From positions 1 to 19,774 of the forward strand of contig BBXU01003049.1 in assembly GCA_001598975.1 (NCBI GenBank): 19,774 nt of DNA, given 5' to 3'. This document shows positions 6,138-16,300 of the stretch, in pieces. Each line of letters begins with the position of its first letter. The stretch's first letter is position 1. The translations under genes were made by a program, and so were the position numbers. The notes below the pieces were generated by a model. It did no database searches and was not told where the DNA came from. It saw nothing but the letters and a program-made list of their open reading frames with translations. This stretch comes from Parachlorella kessleri. Taxonomy: Eukaryota > Chlorophyta > Trebouxiophyceae > Chlorellales > Chlorellaceae.

Positions 6138-8668
6138 TCACCCTTGCAAGACAATGCCCCCTTGTGCCACGTGGAACCGCAGTGCCACGTCAGCAGCCGG
6201 CTCCACCCACTTGGCCAGGTGCTGCAGCTCCACCCTGGGACCAACTTCCCCATCACCATGCTGTGCCTGCTTTGCATGCTGCTGCTGCTGCTGCCTGCTG
6301 GGAAGCGTTTTCAGCAGGAGTCGGTGGGTAACTAGGTCTTGCCATGGCTTGAGCATGAAGTCTCGATAGCTCCACATGTCGCCCCCTCTGTCAGCGTCTC
6401 GCGTGCCTGCCAGGGTTAACAGAGGAGCACCCCTCGGCAAGGTGAGCTGTTAGCTGGCCCCTCTGGTGGGCATATGTGGGCCCAAGGCCATTGATGCCGG
6501 CGGAGCCGCATGTGCAAGACGCCAGCTGGCATGCGAGGGATGAGCTATGGCAGGCTTGCACAACAACATGTGCGAGCACGGCAGTAAAAATTATAGGACA
6601 GCCCCAGCCACCGCCTCACATGTACTCCCAACACCAAGGTTAGGTATTTAGGTATTTTCTTTTTATCATAGGTATTTTCTTTTTATTATTTATTCTAAGT
6701 TGTGATACTAAGCAGTGTCATTCCTTGGCAAATGGACGTACTTATCAGTGGCAGGGTAAGCCTGCCCACGGGCCTTCCACATAGACGCCAAGTCACTACC
6801 CCCACCTGGCAGCATAAGCACGCCCACCTGGCAAAGCTTGTACACATCAAAAGTTCCAGCAAACGATAGCAACCAGAGCCACAGGCAGGACCTGCTGCTT
6901 GACGGGTCCCCACCAAGCCCAGCCCACCTGGCAGTAGCAAGTTCTTAGTAACCATGACCGCTACCCGGTGCTCCCTGGCCAGGCTTGTCAGCGCATGTGC
7001 CACCCCAGAGTGCACCCGATGGAGAGTCAGGGGGGCGCCCTCCCGGGTGATGTCTTCAACCCCTGGTGCCGTGCTAACCCCGCCCCCGGGTGGCCTGCCA
7101 ACTTTATCCAAGTAGTAGAAGGCTGAGATGTTGTCTATAAGGAGGCACCTGCAGAGGCGCAGGGTAACGTGAGGTTGGGGGTTCGCGGTTACCAGGAGAC
7201 ATGAAAGGGTATATACATTTACCAGTCTCATGCACCACTACCTGCACCACCACAGAGGACGGTCCAATAGCACGCCCCTCTGCCCACCCGTCACCACCGC
7301 AAGGAAACTTATGCTGAAGGCAGGACGCCCCAGAGAGGGAGATTAGTCGTGATCACGCGTACACCACCCACCTGATGCCACCATGGGCAGCCAGGTGGGT
7401 GATGGTGGGCTTGATCACAGCTAGGGTTGCCAGCAGGTCAAAGCTGCTGTGGCATCGCACCTGCAGCAGGATGTACAGCCAGCTGGGAAGACAACGTGAC
7501 TAGTCTGTGCAGTGCTGATCGGTCTGGCAAAAGCTGCGCCCACCTGTTACTGCCAATGCGCAGCTCCTCACCCCTCCCCTCCCAAGCAGGAGGTAATGAT
7601 TCATTCAAGCATAGCCAGCTGACCAGGATCGACTCTTGCTAGCGCGCTGGCAGCTAAAAATCTAAAGACGTCGGCGTTTGGATGCAATTGTGACCGGCAG
7701 GCGTACCACATGAAGCCTCGGGAGGCTGTCTTGGACTACTGCGCCACGCTCGGTATCCGAGCCTTGAGCCCTGCAGGCTGTTGCTTAATGTGGTTCTCAT
7801 GGGGATCGGGTGCAGACTACATGTGCCTCTCTTTCCCCGCAGCATCAAATGACAGTGCGATGTTCTACACAACCGCTCCTTGCTATATACCCCGCCGTCA
7901 GTAAGGCATAAGGACTGCTATTTTTGTTTGTTGGCCACTTGCGAGTGCAGCGTGACGGCCACAAGGTGTGTCCATTCAATCCTACCGCACACGCAAGGGT
8001 TTATATGTCACCTCTGGTATGACATGGCTTGATCAAAGCGAGCATGGAGGACCTGCGATTGCGTTCAAAGAGTTCAGAATAAAAACACCATCGCAAGCGG
8101 GGTTCGGCAAGCGGGGTAGGAGGGTGACAAACAGGCACTCCAGAGCAACATCCAATATCACATTATTCCCAGGAGGGACCCACCTGGATCAGCCGTAGAA
8201 GATCAAATTTAGAGTCAAGGTCCAACAAAAGCACGTTTTCTGCGCTTTGAAACATTCAGAGCTTAAAGCTGTTGCTTATCCAGGTTGGGTTCTTGGCAGA
8301 ATCTCGCTATGTACATGGTACTACCTGCACGGCCCCCCAAGTGCAGCCCACCATAAGTGCTGGGCAAGATACAGGTAGCGCAGACCTGCATGTTCAGAGG
8401 GGCACGACGTGGAGCGGACGTGTGGCTGGCTGGCCTGTCAATCGGTTGGACCCGGCAACATGCCAACCTGCACCAGGACCTCTGTCTTGCCAGTGCCTGC
8501 AGCACCCGCTATCTCAAGCACGTTGCCCGGCCTTAGAGACACAAAGTTATCAAGAAGGCTGACCCCCGTGTACAGAGGTTCCACATAGGTCCGGGCAAGC
8601 AGCTGTGCCACTGTCTCATCAGGTCGAAGAAATGCAAGGAGCTCGGCCTCCAGGTGGCCCTGATGCAT
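6138..8668 (-). CDS. XRCC2: XRCC2, RAD51 paralogue for homologous recombination repair (8 exons)
   Basis: Exons in gene order are 8668-8468, 8385-8325, 8239-8184, 8052-8012, 7770-7707, 7460-7372, 7148-6928 and 6406-6138, giving 333 aa. All seven junctions keep frame. Walker A is GAAGTGKT (residues 55-62). Walker B is CLLID (172-176), followed by the XRCC2-typical NISAFYYLDK. Other family landmarks are LLLDLDSKFDLLRLI (exon 3), RLHVVRCHSSFDLLATL (exons 5-6), and FMLKPWQDLVTHRLLLK and VALRFHVAQGGIVL (exon 8). The human protein is about 280 aa; the extra length comes partly from a Gln-rich insert near residue 275. XRCC2 acts in the nucleus with other RAD51 paralogues to load RAD51 at breaks and stalled forks. 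The start is the first ATG; the codon before it is GTG. The stop TGA overlaps a donor-like GGGTGAGG, so a further small exon cannot be fully excluded. Confidence 0.9.
6407..6927 (-). other. XRCC2 intron 7, with a 20-bp tandem repeat and donor-like copies
   Basis: This 521-bp intron has donor GTGGGC at 6927 and acceptor GGCAG ending at 6407. The donor core (plus-strand CCCACCTGGCA at 6923-6933) recurs exactly at 6823-6833 and 6801-6811. An A+T-rich 20-bp unit is repeated twice at 6650-6689. No extra exon is required by the reading phases. Confidence 0.7.
6650..6689 (+). repeat. Two copies of a 20-bp A+T-rich unit
   Basis: The unit AGGTATTTTCTTTTTATCAT at 6650-6669 is followed by a second copy at 6670-6689 with one base changed (C to T). 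It lies in XRCC2 intron 7 and stands out from the GC-rich surroundings. Confidence 0.9.
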
Positions 8669-8883
8669 CACACATAATCTTTTAGACGGCGATCACTGAT
8701 TGTGATGCTGCACCTGTGCTTACTACCTCTTACTTGTGACTGTATTCTGACTAAGGCGCGCCAACCTAGGTCTCTCTTGTCCGTGCTCTTCTCCTCCCTA
8801 AATCAACCAAGCTCACCATTTATACCTCACTAGAAACTGCCAAAAGAAGAACAGAAGCGCCCCCTGAGGACAGCGTCGTCTGG
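8669..8883. promoter_or_regulatory. Short divergent promoter region shared by XRCC2 and the first TPX2-family gene
   Basis: Only about 215 bp separate the two start codons, so untranslated leaders and promoters of both genes must lie here or overlap. It contains GGCGCGCCAA at 8755-8764. No TATA box was recognised. Confidence 0.6.
8758..8764 (-). promoter_or_regulatory. E2F/DP-like site
   Basis: The minus strand reads TTGGCGC here, matching the TTSSCSS core of the E2F site WTTSSCSS; the leading W is a G. It sits between a homologous-recombination gene and a spindle gene, both commonly cell-cycle regulated. A 7-base match can occur by chance. Confidence 0.3.
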
Positions 8884-11800
8884 ATGGAGGAATCATCAAT
8901 CTTCATCAGCTGCATCGATGCAGACAACAGCGAGCAGGTTCTCTCGATGTATGGCTCTAAGGCCCAGGAAGAGTCAAACCTGCAGAACGCAGGCAAGTTA
9001 TAGCCGCGCGGCCCAGGTTCCCTGTCCTGTGCGATGGGATGATGGACCCGTTTACTTTTGCTGTGTTGTGGCGAATGCAGACGACGGCCAATCTGTTTTC
9101 TCCGACGGACCAGCAGCCGTTGACAGCACAGCCCCACCATCTGTCACCACCAACTCAGCTCGTGACGGAAAGTGTATCACTAGCCTGGAGGACCCTTTAC
9201 CTACCAACGTATCCGAAATCCAGGGCGTGATGTTCACCCAGCTTTTCCACAGCGATGAGCAGCCTGACGGCCCAGCACTGGTTGCAGCTGAGGCAAGCAC
9301 CGCTACCCATCCGGCCAACGTGGCACCAGAGGATATTAACCCACCTGATGCACTGAAACAGTCCAGCCGCAGTGGCGATGCCGCACGCAGCAGCCCAACC
9401 CGTGCGGACATAGGAGCCACCAGTGCTGCGTCCAAGCGCCGGGCAAGCGTGGTAGGCGCATCCACCAAGCCACCAGCAACCAGCCCCGTCAGTTCTACCA
9501 CAGCTGCCTACTCCCGCAGGGCTACAGTGGCAGGGAGCATGGGATCCTGGGGCCGGCCCGCCTCGCCAGGGGCGTCAAATGCAGCTGCGCGCAGGTCCAG
9601 TGTGGCAGGTGGCAGTGCGCCCTCCTACATGCGACCCACCGCTCCCGTCAAGGTATGTAAATATGCGAAGTGCTGAGTGGAGCTATGTTGAAGTCAGATG
9701 TCGTGGCAAGTTTAATATTGCGCTCATCGTCTTGCAAACTGTTTTTCAGGACAAGGCTAAGGCGTCAGAAGCTGCAGCCACAACCTCTCGACCCAACTCC
9801 CGCATGTCGCGAAGCCCCTCCAGTGCAACTGCTGCCCCTGGTGCTTCCCCACCGAGCACCATGGTGGGTTGGCTTACCCCAAGGTCGTTTTTGACTCTGA
9901 GTAAGGGAGAGGGCCAGCACATTGTTTGGGGTAACCTCGCAACAGGACTGCAGATGCACAGCAGGAATGCTAAGCATTTGGGCAAGGTCAGCGTTATCTG
10001 GTCCTGCTGAGTGTGAACATTTACCTCTGTTCTTGGTTCTAGCCAATTGCTATATCTACGCGCAGGCAGGTGAGATGGAGGAGTACCGCAAGCTGCTGGT
10101 GTTGGAAGGAGATGAGTCAAAGAAGGTCGGCCCCGCCACCAGCAACTACTCACCAAAGGTGTGGCAATATCCCAAGCATGGCGTCTTTTTTGGGATCTGC
10201 TAAGCAGTGTAATCCTGTTGAGCACTGCGTGTTGGAACTAAGAGCGCTAGTCACAACCAAGGCAACAGCGACCTTACGGGCTGCAAGTGAGAATTGGCAG
10301 TGGGTTGATACCTGGCTGCAGGGTGCCATTCCCAGCACCGAGCCTAGCCCCTTCCGCCTGACCACCCACATCCGGGCCGAGTGGGAGGACCGCCTGACAC
10401 CCGAAAGCGCCAAGCTGACTACCGAGGAGAAGCAGCTGAGACAGGCTGAGAAGGAGCAGGAGGCGCTGAGGGCGCGCATAGCAGATTCTGGAGATAGCTT
10501 CCGCCGTGCCCAGGAGGCGCCGTCCAAGCAAGCGCCACCACCGCAGGTGGGCAGAATGGAGAGGGCAGCCGGAGCATGTGTCTGCGTTATGTCAACCCCA
10601 ATAGGCCGCTTCTGCTATGCAATTGAACTTGCTGCTGCCTACCAGGGGCACCTGGACGGCTTCATGCCGAATTTACTATGGAGATGAGATGGCAATGCAG
10701 GCCCCGGCCACCGAGCTCCAGCCGTTCGACCTGATCTCTGCCGAGCGGCACGTGGAGTACCGCCACGCCTGGGCCCTCAAAGTCCAGCAGGCAGAGGAGA
10801 AGAGTATCAAAGCCAGTATTTTCAAGTGAGATGCAGACGCTAAGACATCATGTTGCAGTTGCAGTTGAAGTCTGTGTGCTAGCTTTTAAGAGCCGGATGG
10901 GCAACTGAATATTCGGCAGACGTCCAAAGCAGGCGCAATATAGCCACATGTTTTGGTTGCAGGGCCCAGGACTTTGATGAGAGCATCAAGGCTGGCATGT
11001 ATGCCCATGTGACGCCCCGCCTGGCATATGTGACTGAGAGCCGGGTAGGTGCTTTTGTGGTACTACTGAAGAAGTGCATCCTGGGTCTGCTTCAGTTACG
11101 ATGTAGTCGGTATCTATGCTAAAACCCTCGCGGACCCCCTTGCTGTCCAGGCTCCTGCGTTCATGTCCGACGCACGCGCCGCCAAGCACGCCGAGGCTGA
11201 TGCCCAGAAGAGGGCATTCCAGGAAGCGCTGGAGCAGGCCCAGGAAGCTGACAGGATTGCCAAGCTGGTGAGTTTTGAATGGGTGGCAGTGGGGAGCTGG
11301 CAGCACAACTGGCATTGTAATTGCGTAGTGGGTCAGGGCTTAGGTGGGTATCGCATTGGTAATTGCACGGTCCCGTCTGGTGTAGGTTGTGCCGTGGACA
11401 AGCCTGCAGCTGGCTGTTGGCTCTGCACTTGTGAAACCTGCCAAGCACAAGTGTGTTGCACGAGATAACCAATGTCGGCCGTCCCTGCTGCCCGCAGAGC
11501 CCGAGGGAGCGTGAGCAAGAAGAGCTGCACAAGCGCCACATGACTAAGGCGAGGCCGCTGCCGGCCTTCTACAAGGACCGCAGCGCCAAGGGTGGCAGCC
11601 CAGCCCGGGCAGAGCAGGTGGGCTTGCGTTCCAATGCGCCCTGCAAGCTTGATGCGCTTTAGCTTGCAAGGCACTTGTGTGCTGGCAATGTTAGCTTTTG
11701 CGCCGGTATGTTGCTCTGCATCAGGTACTACATGTCAAGCCCTGCATCGGAATGTTCTGGTCTGCCTCTCTTTCCTAACCTGGCCCGTGTCATATGCTGT

Positions 11801-12537
11801 GCCTGCCACCGCGCAGGCACATGACACAAACCCTTTTGCCGGCCCCAACGCGGAGGCCAAGCCCAGCTCCTCCGCTGAAGCAGAGGGTGTGGTGGAACTT
11901 CATGCCCTGGACTCTGTCGAGCCCATCGTTGATGACCCTTTCCTCAACGTGGCTACTCAGGCTGCTACAGATGTTGGTCCTGTGCATGCAGCTGAGCAAG
12001 CCTGCAGCGCAAAGGAGGAGGGCAGTGCTGTCGGTGAGAATTGCCCAGGGGGTGTGCGTGCAATGTTTTCCCACTGCATCGTTAACTCAATGCCTGAAAT
12101 TTGGGATGCCTAAGGTGTACTTTTCTTTGGCCTTGGCTTTTGACCTGGCTTGTGATTTTTGTGCTCACAGCCGTTCCTGACTGCAGCTCTTCCTTCGACC
12201 TGCAGAGGAGGCCCCTGCTCTCGCAGCCGACCAGCCGGCACCAGTCACAGCCGCACTTAACGAGGCAGCCATCGGCTCACCTGCTGAGATCAAGGTGGTG
12301 GAAGATGAGACCACAGCCGCTGCCGACAGCAAGGCTGTTGTGGAGGCCAAGATGATGCCAGCCACTGTTGTGGAGGTGGGGGCTACTGTACAGCCTATTT
12401 CTGGGCCACAGGTGACTGCTTCGCCTGACAAGGCCGGTACCAAATCCCGTGCATGGCCAGCGCGCCTGGCCAGGGCCATGCAGGCAATGCGCCGCATGTT
12501 TGTGGCCTGCTCTGCTAGCCATGGTGCCCTGGAGTGA
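8884..12537 (+). CDS. TPX2-family microtubule/spindle protein, copy 1 (11 exons)
   Basis: Exons are 8884-8992, 9081-9652, 9750-9863, 10066-10158, 10322-10546, 10701-10825, 10963-11044, 11151-11267, 11498-11617, 11817-12033 and 12206-12537, giving 701 aa with every phase consistent. The TPX2-type core spans exons 5-9. It has two PF-x-L blocks (PFRLTTHIRAEW, PFDLISAERHVEYR), then FKAQDF, a charged helix starting APAFMSDARAAKHAEADAQK, and MTKARPLPAFYK, the usual end of a TPX2 block. Such proteins nucleate and stabilise spindle microtubules and can activate Aurora kinase. The first 330 or so residues are Ser/Thr/Ala/Pro-rich and look disordered, with three RR-x-S/T-V motifs. The C-terminal 180 residues are acidic and Ala/Val-rich, with a short basic end. 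Intron 1 appears to use a GC donor. The end of exon 4 is less sure (weak donor GTGTGG; an alternative is at 10129). True TPX2 cannot be told from related family members. Confidence 0.75.
8993..9080 (+). other. Inferred GC-AG intron (TPX2-family copy 1, intron 1)
   Basis: The exon ends AAC GCA G and is followed by GCAAGT, the strong context seen at GC donors. The frame meets TAG at once (8999-9001), so the exon must end here. The acceptor GAATGCAG after a T-rich tract rejoins as G plus AC, giving Asp and the long open frame of exon 2. No suitable GT donor was found in this frame. Confidence 0.55.
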
Positions 12538-13369
12538 CACGCCAACTCCGCATTTGCCGTGCTGGACATTTTACTGCTGAGAAGTTTTTGAATATGCTGT
12601 TGGTTGAGGATGTGCCTTGGGTGCAGCTAGACTAGCTAGGCAGAAACAGTGCTGCCGTCTTGAGAATGGAGCAAAGGGGTTCCTAGCATGGTGACCAGTG
12701 TGTATTGACGCCACGAGTGTAGGACGTTAAAAGTTCTTTAGTTTCGTGGCATAGCAGAGCAAGAGTAAGGGATGGGGTGGCGTGAGTCGCCGAAGCTGGG
12801 TTGTTCTTTTACATGCTGCCATGCTAAATTTGAGTAATCTGATGGTTTTTGAACCGTTGGTTAAGCCTAGCTCTATTTGTTCAGGGACAAGTAGAGGTAT
12901 ACATCAATTCTTTAGTAGCGTCATCACCCACCCACCGGTACCACATGTAGACTGGGAAGTGTTGTTGCAATGGATGAGACGTTCCGTGAGGCTCTAATCT
13001 AGTTTAACAGCGTACCGCCACCTGACCATGCTGCCCTGAGTCCCCAAGTGGGGCCAACAAAAAGCTGGGGTGTTCTATGCCCACAACGCACAAAGTTCTA
13101 AGTACCCATTCTTACTGGCATGCACCACCCGTGAGGGCAGCCCCCCCTGTACCTACTCTGTTAGCAAGAATGGCTCCTCGTGATATCACGAAACCCGCCC
13201 GAAACACTCAGATTTGAAAGTCGGGGCCCCGAGGCGCCGGCGCCCTTCCATGGTCCCGCTCTGCCACTCCATAAAGGCTCTTCCCCCATGCGTTGCTCAA
13301 TCATTCCATCCATCCGTTGTGTCACCCTCCTATTGCGTGCTGCAACAAATCCTTGCGTAGACTGGTTGC
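12538..13369. other. Intergenic region between the two TPX2-family genes
   Basis: About 830 bp hold the 3' end of copy 1 and the promoter and leader of copy 2. I found no TGTAA for copy 1 and no convincing gene. Short open frames at 12782-12997 and 13180-13470 have no recognisable sequence. Confidence 0.6.
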
Positions 13370-16300
13370 ATGGAGGGCGACAGCACTCCCCGGAAGGCGG
13401 ACCGCGCCAGCACATCTGTGTTTCGATCTTCTTCAACATGCGACAGCGACGTCGGTACGCAGTCACATAAGCCGCGGTTCGACGTCATCACAGGCGGCCC
13501 ACGCCAATCTGACACACAGACCTGACCATCATCTCATGCCTGCAGGGACCGAGGTGACATCCCAGCCCACTGCCGCCAACCCCACAAGCACCAACGGTGT
13601 CGAGCTCAGCCCTGCCTCCAAGCCCATCCTGCTCTTCATCGCCAGTGCCGACCACTTTGGTGCAACACCCAAGCAGAGTGCAGGACTGGAGCTGAACGCA
13701 GCAAAGCATCCTGTGGAGACTGCGCAGCTTTCTGCTGTTGCTGAGCGCTCGCATAGCTCTGCAGGCGGCAGCAGAGCACAGCTCCCCCAATCAGCTTCCG
13801 GGGGTGCCAACAGTGAGCATGCACACCAGCTGGCAGGAGCTGACGATGAGGACATCCTTGCCCTGATGCCAGACAACTGCGACCCACCGCCGGCGCCAGC
13901 CATGCTGCCCACTGTAGCGGCTGAGGGTGAGGCACGCTCCAGTTTCCATGGTGCTTTGCCCGACCACGTACAGCAGCCCGCAGACGACGCGTGCTCCACT
14001 GACTCTTTGTCCCTGGGGATATTGCTGGCGCGCCTGCTCTCGGGCACCACCTCCTCTTCCAGCCTTGGCGGCAGCGGCCACAGCACCAGCAGGAAGGGCA
14101 GCAACAGCGGCAACCCTGTGGAGCTTCTTGCTGTCTCTGATGTGGGTAGCATCGCCCTGCCCAGTGCGCATGGCGCAGCAGACACTGGGAGCAGGTATGC
14201 GACCTTGTCAGTCGCAGCGGCGTCCGAGGGAACTACCCAGCTGCCTGGCTCCGACGCCCTGTGCGACAGCTACTGCGCGCCAGCTAGGCTCAGCCTGGAC
14301 CTTGGGTTGGACATGGCCTGGCGTAGCAGCCTGCGTACCTCGTTGCCCATGAAGCGCAACACCTCCAGCAAGGTGTTCAGCCGGTCCAGCTCTGGCCCCA
14401 CCAAGCCAGCAGCTGGGGAGGGGATGCAGCAGGAGCTGGTCGGTGGCAGGGCGGCAGAGGAAGCTACTCGGGAGGCGGTGCAGGTGGCTGAGTGCGAGAG
14501 CGTCGTCCCAAGAGCGGGAGGGCAGCTGGCCACCAAGGCTTCTGGTGGATCGGATGAGGAAGTCGGGCGGCAGGGCTACCACAGCAACAGCATTGGCGAT
14601 GTGGTTGCTGCTGCTCTGATGGATCCAAGCGGGTTGCAGGGTGTTCGTACCCTGGGGCTTGCCAGGACAGGCTCATCCCTGAAGGCCCCCGTGTCATCAC
14701 CGCTCTATGCAACACACCAGTCCCCATGCGCCCCTGACACCAGCGTGCTGCTTGAGGCTCCCCAGCCATCAGCCTTGCCGGCATCAGAGAGAGCGCCGCT
14801 GGCGTCTGTTGTGGGTGGAGGCCAGGACAGCAAGGCACAGCCCAGCGCAGAAAGCACCGTCGGAGATGCGTGGGCTTCAGCTACCAAGACAGCGACGGCC
14901 CGCAGGAGCGCTGCGGGGACCCCTCGCACCCACCCCGCCTACCTGAAAGCCACGCTCAGTTCGGTGAGTGAGCGGCAACTGCTTGGTTTTATTTAGACTA
15001 GCCTGCAAGCCCCAGGGCAACAGGGAAGGAGATTGCGTCGGTTATATCTACTGCATCCAAGGGGCAAGACCAACCTGCTCCCTGTGCACCACTATCGCAA
15101 CCTTACCTCCCTGCCACCATGCATAGCCAACAGGTCACTGCTCCTGCTGTGGTGCACCTGAGCTACAGCTAGTGCAGACGCCACTGTTGAGGCCGCTGCC
15201 TGCAGGCCAGCAGGGTGGCCAGCGGCTACTGCTGTGAGGCTGCCTCCCCTGGGTTCCGCCACCCCGCCAGCCGGACTGCCTCCTCCTCCCGCCTTGTCAG
15301 CTGCACCGTGAGCCCTCGCCTGACGAGGCAGCCAGCGCACCACGAGGTGAGAGTGGCGGGCGTGTGGCTCATGCGGGGGCATGTTGGGTATGTCCCTGTC
15401 TTCCATCAGAGAGGGGTCAGAGAGGGGCCCTGTAGGTGGGTGCTGCTGCTGCTATTGGGGAATCCCTGAGCCCTCAATCCATGTCAACTGCTCTGTCAGC
15501 AAGGGCAAGGTGTCGTTACTGAGGCTCAAGGACCCGACCCGAACAAGCAGCGTCAGATGACTGTTACCACATGCTCTGGTCTTTTCAAACGGAGAGGAAG
15601 ATGCTCAGCATGCCTGCCGTGCTGCTTGTGGCTGCAGGCGGCCTTGGAGGAGCACCGGAGCCAGCAGGAGGCCAAGGCCAGGGCCGCCTCCCCCACACCC
15701 CTGCCCAAGGTACGCAAGAGTTGCGCCCAAGCGATGCCCTGCTGCGCTGTGCCTCGCTGGGGTGGCTCATCCGCTTGCACTTTGCGGGCTGCAGGCCACG
15801 GTGGTGCAGGAGTTCCGGCTGCGCACCAGCAGGCGGGCCGAGTGTGACACGGCGCGGGTGTCCGAGGAGGCGCTCCTTACCACCGAGGAGAGGGAGGCGC
15901 GGGAGGTAGGCAGCGGTGGTTGGGCTCTGCGCTCTGCCGGTGCGGGTGTGCATGCGGCAGGCTGCACACGGCACGGCCTGCATCATCGCACGCCCCTGAC
16001 ACTCCGGGGCTCGAGTTGTGCTTAACAGGGGGCATTGCTGAGGGTGAAGGCCGGCCTGCGGCTGGCTGGCCAGTGCACTGCAGAAACCTTGTTCTAAGAT
16101 GGCACACAGTTTTACACGCATGGTTGCAGGCTGAGGCTGCGCGCCTGAGGCTGCTGGACACCATCAGGGCCTCACGGGAGTGCGCCAGCAGGGCCGCCAC
16201 GCCGCGCCCGGCGACCGCGCCCTCCTACAAGGTTGCCGAGCCCACGGTGAGGGGGGGCGGCGCTTACGCTTGCGCCGTGCAAGTGGGCTCTGGTTTGCAC

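Noticed and set aside
7482..7500. Alternative acceptor extending XRCC2 exon 6 upstream (TTCCCAG)
   Set aside because: Exon 5 ends in phase 0 and joins exactly at 7460 to give LHV-VRCHSSF; the upstream acceptor is in phase 2 and adds residues not expected in the family.
8918..9080. Continuous open frame starting at ATG 8918 as the N-terminus of TPX2-family copy 1
   Set aside because: It would avoid a GC-AG intron, but it crosses a T-rich tract and acceptor-like sequence and gives a Cys-rich, odd segment. The ATG at 8884 gives an acidic N-terminus and a good phase match. This remains the main alternative.
13293..13545. Upstream extension of the long open frame of TPX2-family copy 2
   Set aside because: It has no ATG start (begins TTG) and unremarkable sequence. 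A clean ATG at 13370 in another frame, preceded by an in-frame stop and joined by a phase-1 intron, explains the start better.
13529..14185. 218-codon open frame on the minus strand
   Set aside because: It is antisense to the long exon 2 of TPX2-family copy 2; GC-rich DNA leaves such frames open by chance.
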